The translations under genes and the position numbers were made by a program. DNA of 64,000 nt, taken from positions 124,001-188,000 of the forward strand of contig JAKMXF010000329.1 of NCBI GenBank assembly GCA_024704765.1, read 5' to 3'. The DNA is from Oopsacas minuta. Lineage: Eukaryota > Porifera > Hexactinellida > Lyssacinosida > Leucopsacidae. The notes beneath the pieces are model-generated. The model was not told the origin of the DNA and searched no databases. It worked only from the letters and a program-made list of their open reading frames with translations. Shown here piece by piece: positions 34,362 to 48,100 of the stretch (the stretch's first letter is position 1; each line of letters opens with the position of its first letter).

Positions 34362-34407
34362 TGTCACGTAGGCTTGAAATTGTTTAAAAATTCAAGCCTA
34401 TGTGACA
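34362..34407. repeat. Short perfect hairpin
   Basis: TGTCACGTAGGCTTGAA and TTCAAGCCTATGTGACA pair (one G-T type mismatch) around a 12-base loop. Possibly a fold-back MITE remnant; function unknown. Confidence 0.75.
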
Positions 34408-35118
34408 ATACAGATATAATTAATGTGGTAGGAATTATAGCTTGTTGTCCAGGTGCTTAATATACTGATGTTTACAGCGCTGATACCACGGTGGCACGGT
34501 AAGGAAATTTGAAAAAATCCATCATTCAGATTACCTCGTAGGTAAGATTTTCGGCTTTCCTATACCTAATTTACACAGGAACCATTAACTCGATTTGTAC
34601 AAGCTTTAATGATGCTTCTAGAACTCTTTATACATTTCACATACACAGAAATTGCTAGACTAATTAGACATTTCCTAACAGTGACATTACTAATCAATTT
34701 AATTAAAATCATTATTACGTACGTTACATCCTTCCTATGCATACTAATTTATAGCTTATTTTCAGCTTTTTTCATCAAATATACGGTTTCAGTTTCTAGC
34801 GTTTCATTCTCGAAATATTCTGATATCTAACTTGGTTATATTTTTGCAATTATCAAACTTTTTTGAAACTTTAAATTGTAGAACTAAATTTAAGATTGTT
34901 GACAATCCTGTGTATATATTTTATGAAAGCATATTATTTTTGTAAAAATTTAGACCATTTCAAAGCTGCCGAAATTTGATGAAAGTAGTCAACATCTGCT
35001 GTCAGACTTAAGGACTCCGAATATTTTCATTAATTCACTCTTCAAAAACTTTTGTTTTCTTATGGTTGTATTTAAATGACTTAATTTTAGCCTATTTAGC
35101 TTCACTAATTAACATACA

Positions 35119-36358
35119 ATGAACAACGAAAAAGCATTTTATTATTTTAATAGCAACAAAAACAATAGTATTAGTTCAATCTCTAAGGAATTTGTTGCAG
35201 AATTTGCTCTCAATGCTTCTCAGTGTGATGAAATACATCTAATATTTTCTAAACTGAACCTCGAGAGGAGAGATTTCGCAAGAAACAAGAGCTTGGAGAT
35301 TTGGAATGAGTCGCTCTTTTGCCAACTCCCAAACATACCAGAGGCGATTGTATATCCACGAGAGCAAGAAGTTAGCGTGACCTCATCTATTCAGAGTACA
35401 CTTACCTTCGAAGAAGATGTCAATCGTGTGCCATATAAGCATATTGATAAACTGTCAACCAAGGGCTTAGGTATTCAGTTAGATTCATTAATCTCACTCC
35501 TTAGAACCGATGCTGAGAAAGAACATGTTGCTCCTAAAACCATCGCTTCTTACTTGTTAATGTTGAATTCGCAAAAGAACGCGATTTCTCAAGTTAATTG
35601 TATGTAAGGAGATTATTGCAGCTTATCTTAGATATTTCGCATGGTTTGTAAATCTAGTCACCCACTTGGTTGCAGGAGAGACTGATAAATAGTCCCCTTC
35701 TTCAACCACTGTTTCAGAGTCTAAGGAACTTGTAGTCAGTCTAATAAAAGACAAGCTGAACATACTTATCGAAGTTCCATCTATACAAGGGGGCACATCA
35801 ACTACAGGAAATGTAGCACGGAATTGTTTGAAGAGACTAGACGATAGTGACAAAGATTGTCTCTATTGGATTTTGACAATCATTCCACTTGAATATCATT
35901 CTGCAGTCACTGATATTTATAACAAGCTTGGTGTGATAATACGAGTCTTCGATTGCAGTAGGAGAATTGACACAGAAGAACTAGAAATTGCTTGTAGAGC
36001 AGTTTATCAATCGATTTTAGTAATTTCCCGTGGGCCAAAATTAGTCCGACACTACACAAGCTACTAGCCCATGCTTCAGGTATAATGACAAAGTTTTATG
36101 AATTCGTGGATTAGAGGCTCTATCGGAAGAAGGCATTGAGGCTTGTAGATACAAGTTCGCAGATATAGCGAATGTCTCTTACGAAAATTTAGTTATGAAG
36201 AGAATATTCGTGACACCTTCATACGGCTGATTTCTCAGAGTCATCCCATATTACTGCTGAACAGAAAATCCCAGAAAAGCAGTCAAACAACTCAACAAGT
36301 GAGTTGAAGAGTATTGAATGTCGTTTATTGAATTCCTTTATTCTCGAAGATGAGAACT
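35119..36358 (+). pseudogene. RAG1-like transposase relic with internal deletion
   Basis: From ATG 35119, a 162-codon frame matches the N-terminal part of the intact RAG1-like proteins (LGIQLDSLISLLRTDAEKEH beside LGVLLEHVDFLAEREKIEP). After the stop at 35605 the sequence jumps to IIAAYLRYFAWFVNLVTHLV, homologous to the segment after the second Asp, then PSIQGGTSTTGNVARNCLKR and later EALSEEGIEACRYKF (third catalytic Glu kept) and NIRDTFIRLISQSHPILL. The part with both catalytic Asp residues and the CxxC motif is missing, so the copy cannot be catalytic. The 7-kb MULE is inserted about 130 bp downstream. Terminal CACAGTG-like ends were not found with confidence. Confidence 0.85.
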
Positions 36359-37785
36359 AGGATGGGTGTTATTTTTAGTAATAATACATTTACTATGACA
36401 TCATAACTAATTAAAGTGAAGACGTACAACAAAACTGAATATGCCAATCTCTTGATTGGGATAGAAAACCATAGGTTAATACCACTTTTTGTGACGAGTG
36501 TGAAGTTGGCTGAATATTCGACCAGCAGTACTTCAACCATTAATTCGACCAACTTCCCATAGTCAGAATGTAAATATTTTTAGGCCATTCGAAAGAAGAG
36601 ATACGGATGTTTCTGAAAATAAATTTATCTTTTATAAACTTTAATTTTTTCTAATAGAAATTGGTGTATCTAACCAGCAGTAGTTCACATATGAATTTAG
36701 TATACTTAAACAAATTATTTTTTCCTGAAATCATGGGGCATGTATTCGTGCTATATGGACGTTTATGTGTTTAAAATATTATGGTAAAATAAGCAAAACT
36801 TTTGAGATATTTACATTTGAAAACTGGCTTGTTAGAATCGAGTCTCTATTAGATTTGTACTAAGCACACAAATTTAATGAAACATTCTAATCTATTCTAA
36901 CTATAGTAACGCATATAGATTACTGCAATATCAACTGTTTAATCTCAGTTGACTCACTATGAATTACTCAAAGATCAGAATATACTTTCAATTAATGCCA
37001 TAGCACTTATTTTCCATATATTCCAATATAGATTAAATAATAATCAAAGTTTATTTGTCTAGTAGAAATGAATAGTTCGGAGTTATTTGCTAAATTTCAA
37101 TGACTTAATCAACTAATGTTAGATATACCATGAAATCATTCTAATAATATACATATTCGCATGATAACTTCCCCATTTGAAATACAAAACACTGTTACTG
37201 AAGTGTAAACCTCTTGAAATTGTTCTTTGGTATTTGTATCAATATTATCTTAAATTTCATCGATTCATTAACAAACTATTTTATTTTATCACTTTCATCA
37301 AAAAATCTTTCACGATTCTACAATTCCAAACTCTAATACAAGTCTATTGACTTAGGCTTGTTGTCTATTTTCAATATACAATTTTTCTCCAATAGTACTC
37401 CGGGACTATTATATATTTCGAGGTTCCTTCAGGGGGCGATTATTCGAAGAAGGGCTACCTACTATTCGAGGAAAAAGGTATCTAAATTCTGCCCTATATC
37501 AAAGATTGTATTATTTTCTCCACATTTAGAATCATACTTTCGTTTCGACCCTCCTTCAATGGAACCAAATAGTTTTATTACTTCAAGTGTAATCAATATT
37601 TCAAAATGTAACTTCCTTTCTTCCTATTTAAATTATTTCCGTCTCATCGGAACACGTGCTTGATGTGTAATAATCAATTGCTATAACAGAAGTTATATTT
37701 ATCTTAACACGTTTTCTGGTGAGTACGGCGCATATAGTATTTTTATGTTCCTTTTTTAGTTCCACGAGACCTTCAGCTGTTACTT

Positions 37786-40700
37786 TTGTATATCGAATCC
37801 ACTTTCAATTCATACAAAGAGGTTGCGAGTTCACTTTCTGTTGCTCCTAGCGTTAGTGATTCTATTTGGGGCATTATTTGTAAAAAACTACATGGCCGCA
37901 ATAATCCGGCTCAACGAACATCTATTTATTCGAAATGGAAAAATAATTCACACAATATACGTGTGTTATTCGAGCGAATAATCGATCTATCAGTCTCGCC
38001 TCAGCCATTTATAGATTTCATACCGTGTAAATCGCTTTCTCTATGTCCATCACCTCCACAAAGTACAACCAAATCATTGATTGTGAGTTATAGTCTCGAC
38101 TCTTTCTCAATAGTGGATTTGCCATCTCTTCAAACTGCCACAATTTATCGAGATATTGTCCATTGCCTGGAATCTGCGTCTTCTTTTCATGATAATCATG
38201 AAGGAATATGTTGGGAGTCAATTGAACAGGATTTGCTAGATGATAGGCTAATGGTAATTTGGTCCTCAGCTGCATCAGACCCATCTCATTACTATGACTT
38301 GAGAGATGAGCAATACAGTATCGACCTTTGCGGATGTAATGATAGTAGTAGTTTAGTCGAATATTATTATTACAACAATCATCAGGCTCAGTTGTGGATT
38401 GATGGTTGTAAATTTACCGTTATCGGAGTCCAAATTCTTTACGAATGTTTTTGGGAATTTGAAAGCATTGAATTTGTACAGTGTAGTTCATTCGTAAATA
38501 ATTTTCCAAAAAGTTAGTATGAACATCAAGTCATTGAGCAGACAGCCATGTTGCTAATGTGGATAGTTCTACATAAATTGATTGTAAATCAACTATTTTG
38601 TTTGAGAATAAGTACTTGCTTCTGACCAAAGATCAGATGAGTTTATTTATTCATTGGGTAGTCAAATTGCGAGACCAGTTTTCCTGTATTGGTATTGAGG
38701 CATTTAAAGCTCTCTATACTAATTGCGTTAATGCTAGGATATGCGGAATAGAAATTTCCCCGGATTGTCACCAACCCCTGGCTCTGAAAAATACTCCTCA
38801 TCTTTGTGTTGATGAGGATTTTGAAGATGAAGATCCTATCAAATGCAACAATATTATGTCAAATACAGTTAATGACCAAATAGCGCCGTTATCTGATAAA
38901 TCTGATGTATTTCTTATGACACCAGAGTCAAACGTCAATGGAGAATTTCTTCTTGAGATTGGTGAATGGGATAGTATTCATTTTATCGATTTACAAGGTA
39001 GAGATATGTTGAATAGAGATTGGACAGCTGTGTTTAGCGATAAAATATCTAAAATATATCCAGCATGTGTTCTTAAATTTAACAATTATTGGTTTTAAAA
39101 GTCTTCTAGCCGAAAAATAAATGCGCCCTACTTTCGAGCATCTGCTGAATGCAAGTTTTATTATTGTTCCAAATTTGAGTTTTGTCTTGACGAGCTTGTA
39201 ACTACGAGACAATCACAATACAATATGTAGTAAGTGGTTCACTCTCCTAGCAACATTCTGATGGAGAGACTGTACTTGTACGTCATATATCTGGTAGTTT
39301 GCGAAAAATTTATGGAGAAAGTCTTCAGCACATATCTGTCACAAATATTTTTCATAAACAATTCAACTGTCAAAGTAGCTCAATGGAATATTGTAGAGGT
39401 AATTTTTCTAACCTGAGGTCTCAAGAATGCTTAAGACAGATAAAAACTGAAGCTATATCATTTAATAGATTTTCTAATGATCTAATTACAGATATTTCTA
39501 TCACTCAAGATTATTATCGTAACTTATTGAGTGAAAAGCCAATACCTGGTTACATTCAATATTTTGTTAAGGAACCCTTCATTATGCATCTATATATGAA
39601 GAGGCAGATAGAGGTGTTGAAATATTTAACTAAAGATATAGTTTTGCATTTTAATGCTACAGGTTCCATTATACGTAAACCTCAGTTTTTCACCAAATCT
39701 ATTTATTATTATTCTTTAACTCTACAACATCCCGACTACCACATTACACCTATCCCTGTAGCAGAAATGATAAGTTCGGACCAAGGAACTGCTGAGATAA
39801 CCCACTTCCTTAACAAATGGTACTTGAATTCAAAGTTAATTTTACACAAAGAAATATTCATAACAAGAGTGGAAATAGATTACAGTTGGGCATTGATTCA
39901 TAGCACATGTATCGCATTTAATAAAATTAATATTTTAGGGTATTTAGAGAGTTATTGGAGAAATGTAAATTCAGACGAAAGATCGGTTGATGTGGATGTC
40001 TTCACTGTAATTCATTTATGTTCTGCTTACGTAATGCATAAGTTGAGTCAGAACTTGTCAAAAACATTCAAAATCGATAAAACTCTAAAACAACTAATCC
40101 TGCATGTCTTTGCTGCAATTTTGAGAAGTATTACGATGAGAGAAATAAATCGACTTTACATATTACTGTGTAATGTTTTATCTGTTGTGCATTCTACCAA
40201 AATTGTCAGTTCAAGTTTAGTAGAGTTAAACGATTTAGTGAAGGGTAAAATAGAATTACAATTAGAAAACGAAGGAAATTTTGAACTTGATACTGATACG
40301 AAAGAGAATCCTACCACTTATCCTTGTAAATCACCATTTGGTAGACATTTCGATACTCTGAGAAAAAATAATTGCACAGATCATGTAATTCACAAAGGCA
40401 ACGATCAAATCCATGTTATTCTCTAGAAGTTTTAGAATATCTGCTGACATATTATATGCCAATTCAACCTCTTTGGACTGGAATTATACTGTCTAGGAGC
40501 AATGAAAACCTGTGTAAGGTTAGTAATGCAAATGCAGAAAATTGGTTCAGAGTCAAACATCCAATTTTAGAAAAGAAGGTAAACCTAAGAGCTGGCGATT
40601 TTATACGTACAATGTATGAATATGTGAATGACAGAATTGATGCATTTAATTTTGGATTTCATCCTTTGGCTACCAACATATTTAAAAGTAGGAAAAGGAA

Positions 40701-41591
40701 ATTAGAAATACAAAATGAAGAAAATTCCAAAAAAAAATGGTGTCGCAGAAGTAAATGCCAACAGAGTTACTTCAATCCTAATCTAAGTAGGGTAGGTAAA
40801 GTTTTTGAAGCAATAAATGTAAATAAAACGGGAGGGAAAGCTAATAATAAGAGAAAAAATTCTGATTTTGTAATTCCACACAAAAAAAGGAATATTGACA
40901 AAGATTCTGTAAGAAACACGGGCCCAGATGTTGTCCTCTCAGTTAATAACGTTGAAATTATAACAGATTTGGATCTAATAGAATTGTGCACTTTAAATAA
41001 TGATCTTCCAAGTTATAATCCCATCTCCCACACAGGAAAGTTAGATATTTGTAACACGTTACTTAATGTCAGGGTAAGTCTAGGAATAAATAATGTTAAT
41101 AGTCAAATGAACAGGCCGTTGAATTATTATATACCTAACAGAACTCAGTATATTCCTGGAGATGGGAACTGCTTATTTTCTTCCTTAGCATATTCCGTGT
41201 CAGGTTCGCCAGATAATTCTCATAAAATACGTAAATGCATTGTAGACAGTATGTCAAGTTCGCTAAAAGAAAAATGTGCAAAATTTATTACTAACAAATA
41301 CCCAAATACTTATAGGAACACAGTAGATTATATCAATAAACAAACATCAAAGGCAATGGAGTATGGGGTGGAGATTTGGAACTATTTACAGCAGCGCTTC
41401 TACTTAAGACTGACATATGGGTGTTTATGAAAGAGACTGGAAATAGTTGGAATGTATTCTCCGGCAAAGGTTCTTCATTTGATGAGGTATTGAATTCGCC
41501 TTCCGCTAATGCTAATGGATCAATATATATTGTACATACAGGTAATCACTATGAACCTGTTTTAGAAATTTTAGACAAGATTATAGTATAA
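37786..41591 (+). pseudogene. Mutator-type transposase fused to or followed by an OTU cysteine protease, several breaks
   Basis: Plus-strand blocks in order: 37786-38517 (N-terminal, unassigned); 38598-39210 with one TAA at 39096, containing a possible zinc site (AECKFYYCSKFEFC); 39250-40426 with GSLRKIYGESLQHISV and the RNase-H-like core; 40372-41430; and 41376-41591. The first catalytic motif reads VLHFNATGSIIRKP, where a DATG-type motif is expected, so the first Asp appears replaced by Asn; the second is RVEIDYSWALIHS. The C-terminal 41145-41585 is an OTU domain: PGDGNCLFSSLAY (D and C of the active site), then WGGDLELFTAALLLKTDIWV after a one-base frameshift near 41365, and VHTGNHYEPVL (active-site His). 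The OTU triad is thus complete in sequence but split by the frameshift. The transposase family is assigned mainly from the element's ends. Confidence 0.8.
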
Positions 41592-41887
41592 TAGAGGTCT
41601 AGTAATAGAAATTCTAAATTATCAGATTATATGTTAAAGGGTATGTAACCCAATTACTATTGCATTGTATAATTTACGCGTTCTTATATATTGTTTTTGA
41701 TGAAATTGAACCTACACTCAACTGCCGTTATATCAAACTTAAATGGGCCAATTTGTGTTCCTTCTCTTATACCGGATTTTATTTAGTGGATAATTGAATA
41801 AAGTGAAGGCTTTGAAGGAAATCGCTTATATCACTTTGATATAAGCGATAAATGTATTTTTGGTTATAAGAACATCGTCTGGAACTA

Positions 41888-42053
41888 CAGTAGACTACGC
41901 TTAATAGAGCCACCGTTAAATCGGGTCACTTGGCCAGAAACAGAACCATACAAATAGTGTAAATTATTGGTTAATCGGGCCAACACCGTTATTCCGCTTA
42001 ATCGGGTCAAAATGGCCAGGTACCAATGTGATCTTATTAAGCGGAGTCTACTT
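41888..42053. mobile_element. Tigger/pogo-type MITE nested in the MULE
   Basis: Ends CAGTAGACTACGCTTAATAG and, in reverse, AAGTAGACTCCGCTTAATAA, TA on the left side, with internal ATCGGGTCA and ATCGGGCCAA words repeated. Right border approximate because the last G is changed. Confidence 0.75.
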
Positions 42054-43472
42054 ATATTAACAGAGGCGCCAAGTTTGGGTACCCTGGGGGTTTCTGAAGT
42101 CTCTGGACTCCCCAGGCTTTGAGGTAGAGACTGTATTCATGTGAAATTTACTTGTAGGTACCAGCAATTTCATATGGTAACCTCCCAGGTTTGATTTTGT
42201 TTTCTAAAAATGGGTGCCAATGTCTGTATATGATGTTCACATAACTTGCATGTATTCATAACTGTAGCTCTTATATCAAGTCTAGAGGAACGTATTTTGA
42301 AGTTTGATATAATAGGAGTTGGTTGTGTTCTATTGTACGTATATTTGAAATTCTTGGAGGGCGTAGTAGGTGTAGATACAGTCTTGCTTCTAGGGCAACA
42401 ACAAACCACCCACTTGTATAATCTCTAATTAAAACCCGGTGTATTTGAGGCCCTGGACTACTTATATATATTAATTAAGTAGATTCAGGCGAACTCCTGC
42501 TGTCCTACCCCTCATTTATGTATTTGTATATTTGATTCCTTAAATATAGCTTAGCTATAATACAGTTTTTCGTAATAATACAAAAACCCCATGTCAACAG
42601 AATAACGATGAAATTGTTGGAAAGTAAATTGGAGGGCGCTCCTTTAATGCTCTGCAACACAGCGTATCTCTGAAGAATAATGTTACGCCCTACGAGCAAT
42701 GAACATTGAAAGGGACAAGTAAGAATGATAGAAATAGACTTTGATGACAGTAAAAGTGAAGGTAATATGATCTAACCTAGAATATATATGTGAGTCATTA
42801 TAGCTTCAAACTTCTGCTGCCTACTTGAGAGGTACATAACTAAATACATCAACTCAACTCGTAACACAACAAATCAAGACTATGCAAGGATCATATAATC
42901 TTATAATCTGATGTATTCTGTGAATTTTCATCAATGTTTTCGTATTTATTGAACTAAATATCAATTCACCAATAAATAAAACTATAATTAGATTCACAAA
43001 TCATTTCGTATTACATTAAAAAGTTGATATTGCAGTAATCTATATGCGTTACTATAGTTAGAATGGATTAGAATGTTTCATTAAATTTGTGTGCTTAGTA
43101 CAAATCTAATAGAGACTCGATTCTAACAAGCCAGTTTTCAAATGTAAATATCTCAAAAGTTTTGCTTATTTTACCATAATATTTTAAACACATAAACGTC
43201 CATATAGCACGAATACATGCCCCATGATTTCAGGAAAAAATAATTTGTTTAAGTATACTAAATTCATATGTGAACTACTGCTGGTTAGATACACCAATTT
43301 CTATTAGAAAAATTAAAGTTTATAAAAGATAAATTTATTATCAGAAACATCCGTATCTCTTCTTTCGAATGGCCTAAAAATATTTACATTCTGACTATGG
43401 GAAGCTGGTCAAATTAATGGTTGAAGTACTGCTGGTCGAATATTCAGCCAACTTCACACTCGTCTTTTTGTG

Positions 43473-45139
43473 GGTGTATCTGCACTCTGCATACAAATTT
43501 CTAGTAATGAGCCATTTCATGCTACTGTGCATAGATCCTCATCTATAACTTATTGCCCACCATATTATACTTGTGCCACCCACAGATTTCAAAGCCTCAC
43601 GATGTCACTACCCAGCTGTAGGGTTATACCCAATTAGAATTTATAGAACCACCCCTGAGCATGCCTCCTGCCGAACCCGTGGAAACACCTTTCCTTGTCC
43701 TGCCCCCCAATGATATTTTCTTTGCATCCCTAGGTGAAAATCCTGGCAACGTCCCTGTCTGGACTGTTCCTTATTAACGAGCTAACTGTCTGGCCCGAAT
43801 TTAATACTGATCCAATATACAAATTTATAGCCGCATACTTACTAGCAGTCCCACATTTTTGGACATGTGTTGACTGTTGGGCTATTGTCTCTCCCAAACT
43901 TGCAAAAATTTAAGGTGGCTGAAGACTCACCCAGTTCTGTCCAGACCTGCCCAATATTTTGAAGGCACCCCTGGACCGGTCCGGACTCTCTAGAAAAATA
44001 CATTATGGTTCGTCCGGTCCATGAAATTTCTTCACCGCTGCACCACTTGGTATTACTTCATCAGAAATAAAATTAAGACAAATTATTTCGATATGAAGCC
44101 CTTCAGTATTCAAACTGTGAATGTTGCAAAATTTTGATGGAGCCATTTGGCCGAAAAATATACAAAATCTATTCTAATGGTCCCTCCTTATACATTGTTA
44201 TAAGAATATGAAGACTTGCAATATTGAAAAATTTAGCGAGAAGTTGGCATGTACTAAAGTTTTAATAAGACCAAATTAAATTGATGTCATGAATTGGTGT
44301 TCATATTTCGGTTTCTGGCTAGCAAATAAAAATTCTGCCTCGATAACTGAACCCTAACTAAGTCATACAAGTATAACAAAAAGTACACAGATCATGATCA
44401 TAGAAGTACACCGATCATGGTCGTAAAAAGTTAACAAGACGTGCATATCGGTACTACGATTAACTGTAAAACCACATCAATTCTTTTGAATGACAACAAT
44501 TTGGTTTCTTTAGTATGGACAATCTAGTCCAGGCAAATATTTGTAGTTACACATAGTTAAACAGTATATATACACCTAAATACTATTCGAGAATATTCAA
44601 TCTTCTTTCATTAATACAATATATTATCTTCCATCCAGATTGATGAAGATCAACAATTACTTCCCATTTCCCAGGCATTGCGTATATATTTTATCTATAG
44701 CTAACAGAAAAGCCCTATTACAGTATTTACAACTTGGTCTCCCATTCACTGCATTCCAAAATCTCCTCCAGTCTCTTGGTATAGGTCCTCTTGAAAATTA
44801 TATCATGGCAGGAAGTATCGTGATGATTACAATGTTCTTGTTAGAGACAGTCGCATTAGTGATTTTATTAAGTACTTCACTGGAAATGAGCCGATATCTG
44901 GAATATTTCAATTTGCTCTACTAGGCCAAGAAGAACTCGTTTCTGTAGTGAAGCTATCGAGAGGAATTTTCGCTCAAGAAAACTTATTTTAGGAATTTTA
45001 AATACATACACTTGAAAAGCTATTCATTTCCTTTAATTGTAAAAAGGAAACAGCCAATCAGTGACAAGTGTTGATATCTTTGCATCCTAAAATATTTGCT
45101 GTGCTAGTTGGGTTATGGAACGACTTGAAGCCTTGTATT
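43473..45139. other. Non-coding stretch
   Basis: No supported gene. One 60-codon open stretch at 44805-44989 (RKYRDDYNVLVRDSRISDFI, ending GIFAQENLF) follows a stop and looks like a fragment of an unknown coding sequence. Short GGACC/GGTCC words near 43970-44030 were noted. The rest is AT-rich and featureless to me. Confidence 0.35.
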
Positions 45140-48100
45140 CACAGTGTGGCAAAATGGCCATAATGGGGAAATAGGTAAATGAATCTGTATTATCGCCACA
45201 ATTATACTTACATATACTAAATCGACACTGTAGATTTCAAAAATACCAATGATTATTTAGTAGCACGACTATAAACCTAGTTATGACGTAATTACTGACA
45301 TTTTCTAATTTTTAACACTTGTGGTTCATTAGTGAGGATATTATGAAAGTTGATAATACATGCATGCCATGGTCTCTATTCTGCTATTTGATAACGTACA
45401 ATATAAAGACCCTGAATTATGTATGACTATTGAGTATACTTATTATCATAAATCATCTGATAGTATACTATTATATAATATCTCTTGGAGGCTATTTGCA
45501 AAGTCTCTTTTCTTCTTTGCGTGCATCAAACGATTCTGTACTAAGATGGGGTCACTACAACATAACAACCTGACTAAAATATCTCTAACATTATCTGTGA
45601 AAGAAGTTTTTCTTGCAAGATTCTCCCGATACCGCCTTACAAATTTATTGCAGGATTCTAAACATTCCTCAGAGAGATTCTGTAATCCCTTACCATTATT
45701 GTAAGCACCTATTAACTGAAACGAATGGGCAAGTAACTTGTGCAAAGATAGAGTGATGCTTGCCCATGGGTACTCAACTAGAATAAATTCGTACGTTTCT
45801 TTGCACAATTCTTGCATTTTGTCACAGTTAATCAAGTCACCACTGTTGAGGAGTCTTAACAAAACAGATAGATTTGTCTGGATCTTCTCTAATGATATTT
45901 TATCTGAAGGATTAATGGAAGAAGTGGGCCACGTCAAAAAGTCTCTCTTATTTAAAAAGCAGTCTCGCGCAATGTTACCAGTGGTTGAAGTGCCGCTCTG
46001 GCTTGAAGGGATATCGACACTGAAATTACATCTTTCCTGGAGTATAGCTCGAACCCGTTTCATGGATGAATTTACTTTCGAGTTTGATGGCGCCCATACC
46101 TTGTGTCCTGTATCAAGATCGTATATCAACAGCATGAACCACCTGAATACACAAAGGTAAGCATGCAAAGGAGACGCAGCTATAATATCGATGTTAGAAG
46201 TTGGTTGATGCGTAATACCAACACGTTGATTTGATGGGAGTTTCAAGTAATCTTCTTCATCAACCACTTCAAAAAGTTGCCGAGCGTCGCTAATTAATCT
46301 GTTAATAGGGAAACCAGAATGGGCCCATTCTAAACTTTTAATTTGGCTATCCGTTGCAGTACACAGATGACAAGAAGCCCCACCAGCTCCATCCAGCAAT
46401 CCTGCCATCTTGGTATCAAAAAGGGAACGGACTATCTCGACCTGTGCATGGCCTCCAATAAGAGATAACCCATCCTGTATGATATGGTCTGTTTGAGGAT
46501 TGACTATTGTATTCATGATAAACTTTACACTAGAATAATCTTCTTTCAAAGCTATCAGTGCTACTGGCCTGAAGCAAAACGGAGAGTTGGGTGAGCTGTT
46601 ATAGAACACGTCATTTCCAAGTGTGTCTGTAATTGATATTACTTTGAATCCGAACAAAATGAAAGTTTTTGTGCTTAATACAGAATTGTTGCTTTGTTGG
46701 TTATAGGTTTGATGACAACCGGAGCCATCCAATCCATCAGATATCTTAATTTTGAGTGGGTTGTGTGAATCAGGAACTGGGTCTAATGTTGAAAGCAAGC
46801 GTTGAATGGTCAGACTAAGGATGGAATGATAAGAGACGCAAGTCGCAATTGACAATGCTTCGGGGTCTCTAACTATTTCCATTTCATTTATTAGGCTTAT
46901 TTCCCTACGATATTGCGAGACAAGCTTATAGGAAGGAAGCTTAACATCACCTTTGAGAATTCTTTTCAGATTCGTGTATTTACTCGCCCCAATTTCTAAG
47001 CTGTCCAATATATAAGCACATTTAGAGATTTGTACTTTGTTCAATACACCGCTAAAAGATCCCTTATCAATTATTTCTCTGCACATGTCTGAAGTATCAC
47101 GGTCATAGGATTTATTTGAGACTAATTCTAAAGCTAGAGCGAGTAGTTGTTTAGGCTCAATCTTTTCTCTCTCTGCTAAAAAGTCCACATGCTCCAAAAG
47201 AACACCAAGTCTCGATCTGGAAGTCTTCATGCGACATTCGAGAGTATCATTCCGGGATTCAGTTACAATCTGTTCTGAAAAGTTTCGATTTTCAGAATCA
47301 GTGACTAAAGAAAATTCAGGATCAAGCGATATTCTCTTTCTTGGATTGGATATTGTTAGATGAGTAGAGTGGAAAATCATATTATCCCATGTTTCAAGAT
47401 CCTTCCTGCGGTAAGCCTCTCTGGATGTTAGAAGTGATTTAAATTTTAAATGGAGAGTAGCAGTTTCTTCTTCGGATAAATGGTTGTTCTCAATAAGTTT
47501 CCTAACAGAGACTGTAACACTTCTTCCATTCGAAATATACAAATTATATGCCTCATTGTTCGTGATTAGTACAGACATGATCCGCAAAAGGGCTACTTTA
47601 ACATAGAAACATTATGATATATGATTGTAGAGTATTGGAATAACTAATAACCAGCAAAATATAGAATTTTACTGAAAAAATTTAAAACGTATGAAAAATA
47701 TATTTTTCGGATTTTGTCCGGTCCGGACAATAAATGACGTGATAAATTTTTGGGCAGCTTTTGGCAAGCCTGGAAAGTGATTAAATAATTGACTAAATAT
47801 AGTAACATTACGTATATATTAATAACGTTTTGTCAAATTTTGTCAAACAAGAGATGCTACACTTCAATCAATAAAAAAAATTCCAAATTATAACTTTGGG
47901 AGGGCCAAACTAGACACCCGGAAAAAAGTACAAATGAATATCTAGACTAACCTATCAATGATTAAATTGTTGTTACAATATAGATTTATTATCAGAAGAT
48001 GTTTTTCAGTCTTATATTTAGTATTTACATCAAATATGATTACATACATTAGGACATGAGAATTTGCGGTTTGAAAATATATATTTCTATTATTAGAAAC

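Larger units (their letters stand above)
36494..43463 (+). mobile_element. 7-kb Mutator-type transposon with ~450-bp TIRs and OTU protease gene
   Basis: The segment 36494-36943 is repeated in reverse complement at about 43014-43463 with only scattered differences; the ends start ACGAGTGTGAAGTTGGCTGA. A perfect 9-bp direct repeat CTTTTTGTG flanks it (36485-36493 and 43464-43472). Long inverted repeats plus a 9-bp duplication are the hallmark of the Mutator superfamily. Inside is a large plus-strand coding region (37786-41591) and, at its 3' side, a Tigger-type MITE (41888-42053). The element lies just after a RAG1-like relic. Confidence 0.93.

Noticed and set aside
34488-34510. CACGGTGGCACGGTAAGG upstream of the RAG1-like relic at 35119 as its possible left end
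   Set aside because: No matching right end or duplication could be found, partly because the MULE is inserted downstream.
44805-44989. About 60 open codons (RKYRDDYNVLVRDSRISDFI...)
   Set aside because: Begins directly after a stop, no family recognised and no splice acceptor that joins it to another frame.
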